A stretch of 64,000 nucleotides of DNA from Avena insularis (Eukaryota > Streptophyta > Magnoliopsida > Poales > Poaceae): positions 473,937,650 through 474,001,649 of the forward strand of contig CM042684.1 of the NCBI GenBank assembly GCA_023614405.1. The letters are read 5' to 3'. The stretch's first letter is position 1, and each line of letters opens with the position of its first letter. Shown piece by piece: positions 1 through 10,977 of this stretch. The notes beneath the pieces were generated by a model, which saw only the letters and a list, made by a program, of their open reading frames with translations, was not told where the DNA came from and ran no database searches. The position numbers and the translations under genes were made by a program.

Positions 1-2446
1 AAAAGCGTCTCCTAAAAACTTTTCCCGACGCAATTATCTCTGGAGACTTCTTTTTTCCGCACAAGCGCGACGACTAGGCATGTGCCCTGGCGTTTATAAG
101 TGCTAGGGCACACGATATGTGTTGTAGTGGTGCTGATCTGGTTGGATAGCAAGGAAGATCTACATCAACTATGTTGTAAAATATTTATGTTTGTGTTCTT
201 CAAGGGTATGAAGATCAATCCTCTCATTACTTGCATCTTCCTTTGTTAGATCATTGCTTTTTTCGCGTTATCGTAAGATGTTTTATTTTATTCAAGGGGT
301 TATGCGGTGACCCAACATACCACTTCATGTTGTGGTATACTATAGTCATTGACATAGCACTCACGGAACACCATCCGCAAGTATTACATCCCTGAGAGTG
401 GTACAACAAAAACATTATGGGTCCAAATTACAAACATTCACATATTATCATTACAATACCAAAATATCAAGATCTTTGAATGGTTCAAACTTACAAACTA
501 AATAACTTACTTAATAAGTTCAGCGGAAGAACGAAAGACACAACGATAAGGAAGACGTGAGCTCAACAACTTATTCTATAGGGTTCGTGTTGCTCGGCTC
601 AACCTAGATAACTAAGTTCCAGCCTAACAACTACTCTGACTTGTTGTCTTCAGCTCCAACGTGTATATCGTAGTACCCCCCCCCCCCCCTTTGAATCCAC
701 CGGACAGGTCCAACTCTTCATAGTAGATGTCGTTCTGGACTTCTGTAGCATACACCGGGTTATCCTTCTGCTCCTTAGAGTCTAGAAGTGGTTCAAAGGA
801 AAGGGTGAGTAACAGCGTTACCCAACAAGTTCATTATATGCACGGTGGGAAGTTTGATGCTCTAACTACCACCTCTGACTATAAGTCGTTGGCACTATGC
901 AGTTTTCGTAAAACTTTCTTCAAAGATTGATTTTATTATCAAAAACTATGCCCATCAGCCTTCACAGGTTGACCAGAACTTCATAGAGTTCCTTTCCTGC
1001 CACGTTCATAGCTCCTTACCGGAACAGGGAGTAACATGTCACACTTTTATACACTCTGCAGAGGTGCGTTGCTTTATCCATCAGAGACCATATCCTTGTT
1101 GCACAACCAGGCGTACTTTCCTGTCCTCAATTCCTTGATGTGGGGCCCGGTAGATGATCCAAGCCAATCACTACCCTTCTCTGCGACCTCGCATGAAGAA
1201 ACGATCCCCCAAGAAGGTTTACCACGGTTAGACTTCGGGTAGCCTCTCGAAGACTCTATAAGCAGCTCTGCCTAGCAGCCACCATCAGCTATTGTGAACC
1301 TCCGCCAAGATAGGTATGCACAGATAATCTAGACACCAATATCACGGGGAACTAAGGGGTCCTACCCATGTGCTAAGTTCTCAACAAGAAATCAATAGCC
1401 TCACGATAAGGTCATCCGTTCATGCAAAAGAAAGAAGATCCAGCTGACTTCTCCGTCCCATTCCAAATCTTATGGTTAACGCGTAATATACGGCGCTAGA
1501 ATAACTAACATCATGGGTTATTAAGTCCTAATTGTTTGGAAATTGGAATCTTAGATTCCATTGTCATTCATAGTATTTATCATCACTTAGGATGATAATA
1601 TCATTTCATTTATTTAGGAAAATACTGATTTTCTGTCTCCTTTAGAACATAGGTGATAACACATAATTTTCAAATACTTTCATAAAGACTCTTTAAAGGA
1701 CATGAGCAAGTGATGAACTTGCCTTGTGACTGCAAGGTAGTGAATTTGGATACTTCCACTTGACCTTGAGCTCCAGTTTCTACAGAAGACCATTATTACC
1801 CGGTAAGGAAAATATTTAAAGAAGCAATATGCAATGCATCGTAATGTCATGCAATGATTTATTACCTTTCTTCTTTGCGTGTTTTACCCATCTTATAAAG
1901 GTTTACTATTTTATTTAATTAATAAAAGAAATGCATTACTCAAAGACTATTAAATTCACATAATTCTCAAAAATAAATTTATTTGATTTTTAACTCTTCC
2001 AAGTATTTTCTTAAAATTCCGTTAAGGATTAAAGGTTTTACTTTCACAAACTTATTTTCTATAATAGTATATCCATTTAGGATCTTAAAAGTGAATTTTA
2101 TTCAACTTTACGTATTTTATTTATTTTTCTAAAATTCCAAAAGGAATATATGAAATAATAATAATAGACCTAAATTTGGTTACCTAAAATTCTATTTATT
2201 ATTTTTATTGAGTAGAGGATATTTCTGTGAGTTCATAGATATATTATTTGTATTTTTAGGATTTTTATTTATTTATTTAGAGTTGATTTAGTTTCAGGGG
2301 CTTATTTGTAAATATTATTTTTAGATAAGTCTTTTAAGACACGGGCCCGACCCAACCAGACCTCGCCCACCTGGGCTAGTCAAAGACCACTTGGGCTGTA
2401 TTGGGCAGTCCACCGGCCCAGTACCCCCACGTGTTCACTCTCTCCC

Positions 2447-2486
<40 letters not shown>

Positions 2487-3847
2487 TCCCCTCGCTCGCT
2501 GTTCGATTCCAGCTAAGCCTTGCCGATTCTGAAGCTACGACATAGTCGGCCAAGCCTTCATTATCCTAGCCGATTCGATGCTCGTCCTCAATATATCATA
2601 TTACCCTTGCTTAGGTTATAATAAGACATGGCGACCGATATAAAGGATATAATTAGCAACGTATCAGACTAGTAGATATAATAAAATATGTAGATATAGA
2701 AAAACATCAGAATAAATGTATAGGTAGATGATCTAGCAATAGAATAGCTTCTCCAATAAGTTGCCAGCTTTGATGGTATTAAGCTTAGTATTACCATTCA
2801 TTAGGAAGCTATCACTTATGCATTTAAACTTTTATCACGTTGTGAATCCTCAATGGACCGAGGAGGATCTCGAAGCTTTTGTACACTTTTGGCTCTTGGT
2901 ATGAATTAATAAAGAAAGAAGTTGGACCCGTGATGTTTCTGTTGTACCACTCCGAGGGATGTGATATTTGCGGATGGGGACTTCCACGAGCGTCATATCA
3001 ACGTCTTGTACACTATAACATGCAGTGGTGTACTAGGCCATTGCAGAAAAATATCACTTTTTCCACCCCTCAAATGGCTAAGTCTGGTGCCTACAACTCT
3101 TCTATATTGCCCTCTCTTTGACCCCTTTGCCTTGATTTATCCATAATCATGCATAACACCTACACACAATTCAAAGATAAGGAGAAGTAATAAAATACTA
3201 ATATAAAGTAATAGTTGTGCAGCACTCATATGAAAATGAATGAGAACTAGTAATCATGCATTATAGGCATAGTTGAAGATAGATGGAGAATGAGATGAGC
3301 TGCAATATGAGTATTTTATATGCTCAAATATGTGTCATAATTGCACTCATCAGGTATTAAGGTGGGATGAGTGGTGATCAGCTTCTAAGCATGAAAACCA
3401 ATCACGGCAAGGGGAGTACAATAGTTGTTTAGAGATCCATTTGGGAGTAACGGTAACGCCATTGATCATAAAGCTTTGGTCTGTTTTACTCAATAACTGT
3501 GTAACCCCGTGCGACGATGGTGTAGCGGTTGGACAAAAATATATAGTAAGCGTTGCTAACAAATACTATAGTAGTTACAGATGTACCACCCACAATATTT
3601 ATTAGTATTATATCACAACCCATGAATGAGATAATTAAGTTTATCTTTATCCCTAACATATGTTCACAGATGCAAGTGAATCCTTAGCCCTGGCCTATCT
3701 TCATCGATTGATACAAATCACAAAAAGTAAACATGAAGGGTCCAATAAGCAAAAATACTACAAGTTTTCAGGGTCTTGTTTAGAGTAATCTTACACCAAG
3801 CAAATGCTTCCTAAGGATTCGATAAACCTAGGTCTACTAGGGAAAAT
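1..3847. other. Decayed repeat-like intergenic sequence, no gene seen
   Basis: This stretch is AT-rich and has only short open frames without recognisable domains. From about 315 to 2640 its general character (long untranslated stretches, a C-rich run near 676-690, a CT microsatellite) resembles an eroded LTR retrotransposon end, but I could not find a matching second LTR or a target duplication. A frame around 2880-3146 is uninterrupted for 60-80 codons in two registers and matches nothing I recognise. I treat it all as old repeat sequence. Confidence refers to the absence of a supported gene. Confidence 0.5.
2452..2483. repeat. (CT)n microsatellite
   Basis: An uninterrupted run of about 16 CT units lies in a pyrimidine-rich stretch. 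It is directly visible, and no function is implied. Confidence 0.9.
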
Positions 3848-5090
3848 TGAAATGGATTGTATGGACACCTAGAGGGAGGGGTGAATAGGTGCTACACCAA
3901 ATTTTTAGTTCTTTTTCAATTTTAGGTTTAACACAAAGGTAAATTATCTAGATATGCAACTACGAGAAATTTCCCTATATGTAAACCTAACTACTAAGCA
4001 AATAAAGGCGGAGGGAGTAGAACGAGGTAACCGTAGTGAAGCACGCGGAGACACAAGATTTGTTTTACCGCAGTTCCTTCCTTGTAAGGAAAGTATGTCT
4101 GCATTGGAGGGGTGGCGGTACTAAGACCACCATGCCACAATAGGCCTCACCCTGTTCTCCGATGGATCTCGCCACCAAAGGCCTGATCCACCTTCCATTA
4201 TTTGGCACCCTTCTAGGCGGAAACCGGTGCCTTTACAAATCTACTGGGGCACACATCCACAACTGAATGGGAGGCTCCTGTGATGACAACAAGCTGCCAC
4301 AAGAACAAGTTAATCAATAATCAAAATTGAGATCTAGAGATTTGCAAGAAACACTAGATCAAGAATCCTCCAAGTGAATGGAGGGGAAGTGAAGATATTG
4401 AGCCCGGAGCCTTTAAGTGGTTGAAGATGGAGATTGCGCTTGAATAGATATGAACTGGGCAGAGCTTTTTCGCAGGATCCGACAGATCTGAAATGGGGAT
4501 CTGACGGGCTATGAAAAGTTGTCGTTGGATGATTTGGGGGCCGGATTATTCGGCCTAAGTGGGCGCCGGATTATCCGGCCGGGGCAAACATCTGACCCTA
4601 GATCAAACAATCCGGACTAAAAGTCCGGCCCCACACAGCGTGACCTGCCTTGGTTACCTTTGCCAAAAATTCAGGAGGGGCGGAATATATGCCCCCCTGG
4701 AGGGGCGGATTATCCGGCCTGGGCAAATGTGTCGACCCTGACAGGTTAATCCGGGGAGAAACTCTGCCCCCATATAGCGTGACGTGCCTTCGTGGCATTG
4801 GCAAACTCCCGGGGGCGGATTATCCAGCCTGGGCGAATGCTCCGGCCTTGGCCAGTTAATCCGAGGAGAAACTCCGCCCCCCTTACCGCATGACGCGCCT
4901 TGTTGGCTTTGGCGATCTTGGTGGGGCGGATAATTCGACCGTTGGTAGGGACGGATAATCCGCCCCCCAAAACTCTGGTTTAGCAGTATTTGGGTGGAAA
5001 CATTGTTGTGCGCACTAAACACACAATTAAATAATCCTTGGCATTGTTATCTAACACACAAAATACTAGGGATCATAAAATGTTCTTTCA
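3848..5090 (-). mobile_element. Solo LTR of a SIRE/Maximus-like Copia element
   Basis: The segment begins TGAAATGG and ends TTCTTTCA, the same 5-bp inverted termini (TGAAA/TTTCA) as the better-preserved LTRs at 7591-8897 and 32785-34092. It is flanked on both sides by AAAAT (3843-3847 and 5091-5095), a perfect 5-bp target duplication. No internal domain is present, so it is a solo LTR left by LTR-LTR recombination. It is clearly more diverged than the other copies (many substitutions, 1243 bp against about 1308 bp) and therefore belongs to an older or different subfamily. It still carries an array of GGCCGGATTATCCGGCC-like palindromes at about 4538-4970. The strand is inferred from the related full-length element. 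Confidence 0.85.
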
Positions 5091-5703
5091 AAAATGAGGC
5101 TATACTACAATCTGTAGTGCAGAACGAAGGTATCACGGCCCATGACAAGATTAGGAGTGTCATTCATTATGCTCTTCATGGTCAAGTCCATCGCTACGAC
5201 TTCGACAATGATTTATGGGATATGATCATTATCCTTAAAGAAGGAACCTATCTTATCCAAAAATTCAAAATATGAAAGTACTAAGTCGGAGATGGGGTTG
5301 TTCATGGTCAATCATACATGGATAGTCTCTTAGTAGTGCCTACGCAAGAGTATATGCTCTCCGAGTGAAGTTTCAAGGTCTTGGATGTGACAAGAAGTAC
5401 AATGATGGTTTTAATGTGAATGATGAGTTCATCAAGTCCAATATCATCGCAATGATTGCTACAGATAATCCGAAATTGGCTCTCAATATGAAATTTCTTT
5501 GATGCTCACAAGGATATGACCTCGTCTTCTACTTCGTTGCAAATGCGAACATGGTGACGCAAGGCAAGAAGGTCAGAGAAATGGTTCATGCAATGAACTA
5601 ACCCAACCTTGCTTTGAAGTTCAAGCAAGTCCATGCCATGACGATGAAGAATATGGTGACCAAGAAGATATGACAAATAGACATGAGCTTGGTGTGGACT
5701 TGC
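5091..5703 (+). pseudogene. Decayed gag-like retroelement fragment (left part)
   Basis: Plus-strand frames here carry broken segments reading like a Copia-type gag, including DNDLWDMIIILKEGTYLIQ near 5200-5270 and stretches such as DMTSSSTSLQ further on, with many stops and frameshifts. The SIRE-type element starting at 5704 interrupts it, and the same decayed sequence resumes at 34098 (CTTGC target duplication on both sides). It is therefore older host sequence. Its family is uncertain. Confidence 0.5.
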
Positions 5704-6672
5704 TGAAATGGATCGTATGGGCACCTAGAGGGGGGGTGAATAGGTGCTACTTCAAATTTTAATGCTTTTTCAATTTTAGGCTTAACACAAAGGGTAAATT
5801 CTCTAGATAAACTATTAGGTGGAATTTCCCTATATGCAAACCTAACTACTAGCGAGTAAAGAGCGAGTGGAAGAGGAACGAGTGAACCGTAGTGAAGCAC
5901 GCTGCGACACAAGATTTGTTTTACCGCAGTTCCTTCCTTGTTAAGGGAAGTTCGTCTATGTTGGAGGGGTGGGCGATACTAAGACCACCACGCTACAATA
6001 GGCCTCACCCTGTTCTCCGATGGATCCCGCCACCAAAGGCCTGATCCACCTTTCCACTATAGGAACCCTTCGAGGCGGGTACCGGTGCCTTTACACAACT
6101 AGCGAGGCACAACTCTACAATCAACTTGGAGGCTCCCGTAATGACAACAAGCTGCCACAAGAACAAGTTATCAATAACAAAGAACAAGATCTAGATATTG
6201 ACAAGAATGCTAGATCAGGGATTTCTCCAAATGAATGGAGATGAGTTGATGCGCTTGATTCGTGACGATGATGACGATTCTCTCCTCCTTCAATTCCCTC
6301 AAAGATCGAAGCCTTCGGGTTGTTGAAGTGGGAGATCTAGAATGGGAGCTCTTTCAAAGGGTATGAACAATTTCGAGTGAATCAAGAGTTCTGCTTGTTG
6401 GGGAAGAAGGGATATTTATACCCCTTCCAAACCAAGCCGTTGGAGCCTTTGGGGGCCGGATTATCCGGCCCAAGTGAGGGCCGGATTATTCGGCCTGGGG
6501 AAAACTCCGCCCTAGATTCGGATTATCTAGCACAAAAACCGGCCACGGACAGAAGCTCACGCAGACTTGCCCTTCTCAATTTCTCCTGGGGACCGGATTA
6601 TCTAGCCCTAGGGGAGGGCCGGATTATCCAGCTGGGGGAAAAGTCCGCCCCAGCCATGGAATATCCGGGGGG
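5704..6672 (-). repeat. Partial LTR (copy A) at outer left edge of the SIRE complex
   Basis: It starts TGAAATGG directly after the CTTGC target duplication and follows the LTR sequence for 969 bp, including a TATTTATA (TATA box on the minus strand) at 6413-6420 and the first few palindromes. It then stops within the array and joins a second copy of the left flank. It shares several private variants with the far-right LTR at 32785-34092 (for example CACGCTGCGACACAAG, TTCGTCTATGTTGG, GGCGATACTAAG, CACGCTACAATAGG) that the copies at 6811 and 7591 lack. Confidence 0.85.
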
Positions 6673-6810
6673 AAGAAGGTCAGAGAAATGGTTCATGCAA
6701 TGAACTAACCCAACCTTGCTTTGATGTTCAAGCAAGTCCATGCCATGACGATGAAGAATATGGTGACCAAGAAGATATGACAAATAGACATGAGCTTGGT
6801 GTGGACTTGC
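6673..6810. repeat. Duplicated copy of the left flank (5566-5703)
   Basis: The 138 bases repeat 5566-5703 with hardly any change, including the terminal CTTGC, and are again followed by an LTR start. The offset between copies is exactly 1107 bp, so flank plus LTR beginning form a tandem duplication. Confidence 0.9.
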
Positions 6811-7524
6811 TGAAATGGATCGTATGGGCACCTAGAGGGGGGGTGAATAGGTGCTACTTCAAATTTTAATGCTTTTTCAATTTTAGGCTTAACACAAAGG
6901 GTAAATTCTCTAGATAAACTATTAGGTGGAATTTCCCTATATGCAAACCTAACTACTAGCAAGTAAAGAGCGAGTGGAAGAGGAACAAGTGAACCGTAGT
7001 GAAGCACGCGGAGACACAGGATTTGTTTTACCGTAGTTCCTTCCTTGTTAAGGGAAGTACGTCTGCGTTGGAGGGGTGGGTGGTACTAAGACCACCACGC
7101 CACAATAAGCCTCACCCTGTTCTCCGATGGATCCCGCCACCAAAGGCCTGATCCACCTTTCCACTATAGGAACCCTTCGAGGCGGGTACCGGTGCCTTTA
7201 CACAACTAGCGGGGCACAACTCCACAATCAACTTGGAGGCTCCCGTAATGACAACAAGCTGCCACAAGAACAAGTTATCAATAACAAAGAACAAGATCTA
7301 GATATTGATAAGAATACTAGATCAGGGATTTCTCCAAATGAATGGAGAGGAGTTGATGCGCTTGATTCGTGATGATGATGACGATTCTCTCCTCCTTCCA
7401 TTCCCGCAAAGATCGAAGCCTTCGGGTGGTTGAAGTGGGAGATCTAGAATGGGAGCTCTTTCAAAGGGTCTGAACAATTTCACGCGAATCAAGAGTTCTG
7501 CTTGTTGGGGAAGAAGGGATATTT
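6811..7524 (-). repeat. Partial LTR (copy B), truncated at its TATA box
   Basis: It starts TGAAATGG after the duplicated flank and follows the LTR consensus for about 714 bp. It breaks off at GGGATATTT, in the middle of the motif that forms the TATA box in the other copies. It then joins 5'-leader sequence of the element. The U3 half with the palindrome array is missing. Its variant pattern differs from copies A, C and D. Confidence 0.85.
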
Positions 7525-7590
7525 CCCTTGGTACCCATACTTCTCTTAGGCGATTAAGCCCGAATAAAGAGTCGGGGCTCTGATACCAAT
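7525..7590 (-). repeat. Orphan 5' leader with primer-binding site
   Basis: These 66 bases match the start of the internal region next to the 5' LTR (about 32719-32784), including the initiator-Met tRNA primer site (complement of 7577-7588) and the first codons of gag. Here they lie between two LTR copies with the rest of the internal region missing. This is a remnant of a second internal domain. Confidence 0.85.
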
Positions 7591-8897
7591 TGAAATGGAT
7601 CGTATGGGCACCTAGAGGGGGGTGAATAGGTGCTACTTCAAATTTTAATGCTTTTTCAATTTTAGGCTTAACACAAAGGGTAAAATCTCTAGATAAACTA
7701 TTAGGTGGAATTTCCCTATATGCAAACCTAACTACTAGCGAGTAAAGAGCGAGTGGAAGAGGAACGAGTGAACCGTAGTGAAGCACGCGGCGACACGGGA
7801 TTTGTTTGACTGCAGTTCCTTCCTTGTTAAGGGAAGTACGTCTGCATTGGAGGGGTGGGCGGTACTAAGACCACCACGCCACAATAGGCCTCACCCTGTT
7901 CTCCGATGGATCCCGCCACCAAAGGCCTGATCCACCTTTCCACTATAGGGACCCTTCGAGGTGGGTACCGGCACCTTTACACAACTAGTGGGGCACAACT
8001 CCACAATCAACTTGGAGGCTCCCGTAATGACAACAAGCTGCCAGAAGAACAAGTTATCAATAACAAAGAACAAGATCTAGATATTGACAAGAATACTAGA
8101 TCAGGGATTTCTCCAAATGAATGGAGAGGAGTTGATGCTCTTGATTCGTGATGCCAACGACGATTCTCTCCTCCTTCAATTCCCCCAAAGATCGAAGCCT
8201 TCGGGTGGTTGTAGTGGGAGGTCTAGAATGGGAGCTCTTGCACAACGTCTGAACAATTTTGAGTGAATCAAGAAGTCTGAATGTTGGGGAAGAAGGGGTA
8301 TTTATACCCCCTTCCAAAATCAAGCCGTTGGAGCCTTTGGGGGCGGATTATCTGGCCCAAGTGAGGGCCGAATTATTTGGCCTGGGGAAAACTCCTCCCT
8401 AGACTTGGATTATCCGACACAAAAACTGGCCACGGACAGAAGCTCACGCAGACTTGCCCTTCTCACTTTCTCCTAGGGACCGGATTACCGGCCCTAGGGA
8501 GGGATGGATTATCCGGCTGGGGGAAAAGTCCGCCCCAGCCACGGAATATCCGGGGGGAAATTCCGCCCTCAGACAGAAGCTTGCGCAGGAGCTCACTTGG
8601 GCGATTCCCTTGGGGCCGGATTATCCGCCCCAACATGAGGGTCGGATTATCCGGTCTAGGGAGAAAATCCGCCCCAGAGCAGGAATTTTCCGGGGGGAAA
8701 TCCGCCCCCATACAGAGACTTGCGCAGAGCCAACCCTGGCCAAGGTGGTCTGGCCAGATTATCCGGCCCATGATGGGGGCGGATAATCCGCCCCCCAAAA
8801 CTCTCAAAACTTTCTGCAACACTTAGTGCACATTAGAATAATCCATGGTATTGTTATCTAACACACAAAACCTGGGAAATCATGAAATGTTCTTTCA
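7591..8897 (-). repeat. 3' LTR (copy C) of the SIRE-type element
   Basis: This is a complete LTR of 1307 bp, TGAAATGG to TTCTTTCA. Its right side on the plus strand is followed by the complement of a purine-rich tract (AAAAAGGGATAGAT on the minus strand), the expected signal before a 3' LTR. A TATTTATA at 8299-8306 gives a TATA box in minus orientation. Upstream of it (8334-8798) lies the array of GGATTATCC palindromes, in U3. Confidence 0.9.
8334..8798. repeat. Palindromic GGCCGGATTATCCGGCC array in U3 (LTR C)
   Basis: About ten imperfect copies of an 8+1+8 inverted repeat (arms GGCCGGAT and ATCCGGCC) are spaced 20-70 bp apart, alternating with GGGGAAAA-CCGCCCC type spacers. The array ends about 30 bp from the TATA motif on its downstream side (minus strand). 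The core contains GGATT and GGATA, sequences bound by GARP/type-B response regulator and MYB-related factors in other systems. Any binding here is inference. Confidence 0.8.
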
Positions 8898-9432
8898 ATC
8901 TATCCCTTTTTGGTGTTAGATGACAATACTAGGATTTGCAAGAAGGATCAACAGACCACCAACAAAACATGGAAGAGACTCCCCCTCAATGTGTGCATAT
9001 TAGAAATTTGCATTTGAATACAAATGCACACAAGTAGGTGAGAGTCTATTCCATTGAAATATAAACAACATAATCATACCACCGAGATAATGAGAGAGGT
9101 GTCCTTGAAATATCCATAGTTATCAATGTGATAACCAATATACGCGCCTTCCTTGAGATAGATTCCCAGCATAATAGGATATGAGTAAATGAATCCATAG
9201 GCATAATCCATGAGATAAATCCAGACGTCCACTGACACATAGTCTCAAACACACCACAAACCACAAATAAAGTTCAACGCTAAATGGACACAAGCAAGAA
9301 AACAACGAATGAAAAGGTTCAAATGCTTGTGCCCGACCCATGCAAATCCTCAAAGACCTAATAGAACTATGTCTCCCCCTTTGGCATCGAGACGCCAAAA
9401 AGGAAGAAGAGCGATGCTAGCGTCCCAAGGTA

Positions 9433-10977
9433 TCACTCGTAGTCCTCATCCTCGTCCTTGTTCCCATCATCATCCTCATCCTCAAGCTCCTCGGTGTCAT
9501 CATCCTCATCATCAGCAGTGGTCGCAGAGGGGAACAAGTGACGCTCCAGCTCTCCATAGTTCATCCCAGAAGAAGAGTTCCACTGGGCATATGGTGTGGG
9601 AGGAGTAGGAGCCGGGGGATCACCAGAAGCACCAGTCACATGGTGAAGGATGAGCTGCTGAGAGTGAGACAACTCATGGCGCCGCTTGTAGGCCTCATAC
9701 TGGCCCTTGCGTGTGTCCATGCCCATGCAAAGAATGTGACGCTGGAACCAGTTTAGCTTCTTGATCTCACGAGCAACAGGAGGCACTGGAGGCCTGCGAG
9801 CATCCCTCATGAGAGCCTCAGGAGCATAAGAGGGGTGAGAGGTCTTCCGAACCTTGTTGTAGATCTTCTTTGCCTTATGCACAACATCAATGTTGAAATC
9901 TTCAGAGGGAAGCAGGTGCCTAATGAGCATCATAATGTAGGGATCATAAGGAATGGAAAACCGGTTGAACATAGCATCAGTCAGTTCATGGTAGATGAAG
10001 TCCATCACATCCAGCTTGTACTACACATACTCATCCTCGCACGAGGCAACCTCATGAGAGAAGGCTAGGAGCTGGACAAGGTAACCACAGATGCTATCAT
10101 TGTTGCCTCCACTCGAAGTGATGGAGTCACGGAAGAGGCCCACCAAGGCAGCATAGGTAGGAGCAAGACCAGCAAGAGTGCCCACAATGCCATTGTCCAC
10201 CGTGCAAGGAGAGAGAACTGCATCTTTATTGGGTTTTAGCTAGGTGATGATGCGGTGGCCACTGGCCCTATCCCTGCTGCAGAAAGAGTATCCAAGTACC
10301 TAAGCAAACACACGAAAATCGGCAGTCATAGGCCTGTCATGAGTCATCCACTTCATAATACGATGCTCATCTCCACAAATAACCAAAGTGGAAAAGAACT
10401 GCTTCACCACCTCAGAATCATATGAGTACTGTAGAGCCATGAGATGGTGCAGCCCCATCCGCTCAGCCACATACATGGCATCAACAAGGTGGGGCTTCTC
10501 CAAAGGCTCAGTAAGAATCAGCGGGTGCATAGGCCTAATGTTTAGCCTGGCATACACATCTTCATATATCCCTTTCTGTTCAGCACACAAAAAGCGAGAA
10601 TCCCCCAGCTCAGAATCACGGGGCAGCTCAGCAAACAAATCACGGTGACGGATAGAGGAATAAGTGACAGGATCCATAGCCTTGTAGTTGATCTTGGGCT
10701 CTTTGCCCTTCCTCTTGGACACACCCCTCCTGGATCTCTCCCACTTCTCTTGTTCCGCCATGCGTTTAGCCTCTTTTTCTCTTCTCCTCAGCTCAACTTT
10801 GTCCACAGTATTACCCTCACTGTCTACCCCGAAATAGATAGTACGAGGACGACGCTTGAAGGTCTTGGGAGCACTGGAACCACCTATGAAGAGAACAAGG
10901 TCGATAGCATGGGGATAAGCATACACACAAGTCCAAGAGAGAGCGTTGAAAAGGTAGTCAAAAAGTTCATAGGACAA
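9433..10977 (-). pseudogene. Extra ORF downstream of pol ('env-position' ORF of SIRE-type element)
   Basis: Two open frames in the same register (10977-10300 and 10008-9433) are separated by about three in-frame stops, so this was one ORF of at least 500 codons. The N-terminal part has a basic segment (KRKGKEPK) followed by a conserved-looking stretch (RHRDLFAELPRDSELGD). The C-terminus is strongly acidic (DDDGNKDEDEDYE). It lies between RNase H and the 3' LTR, where SIRE-lineage Copia elements often carry an additional or envelope-like ORF, and it resembles the 'putative plant transposon protein' group. I see no clear signal peptide or transmembrane segment, so 'envelope' is a positional label only. 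It is broken and unlikely to be expressed as one protein. Confidence 0.65.

Noticed and set aside
1..120. Possible transposon terminus near the window start (GTCTCC...GGAGAC)
   Set aside because: The inverted match is only 6 bp, with no target duplication or second end in the window.
4559..5022. Overlapping ORFs on both strands with GRIIRP, GLSG and DYPA repeats (also at 6377-6703, 8377-8826, 33458-34017)
   Set aside because: They are translations of the palindromic DNA repeats of the LTR. Palindromes keep frames open on both strands, there is no start context, and the frames are not conserved between copies.
6005..6244. Recurring small ORFs on both strands in the LTR copies (MFFVIDNLFLWQLVVITGAS and MDPATKGLIHLSTIGTLRGG)
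   Set aside because: They recur only because the LTR is repeated. They are antisense to each other and have no family or start context.
8334..8798. CRISPR-like array
   Set aside because: The repeats are irregular in spacing, palindromic and inside an LTR of a plant retrotransposon. There are no constant-length spacers and no cas genes.
9309..10068. Plus-strand ORFs across the extra ORF of the SIRE-type element
   Set aside because: They are antisense shadows. The minus-strand register is continuous across the region and in the same orientation as pol.
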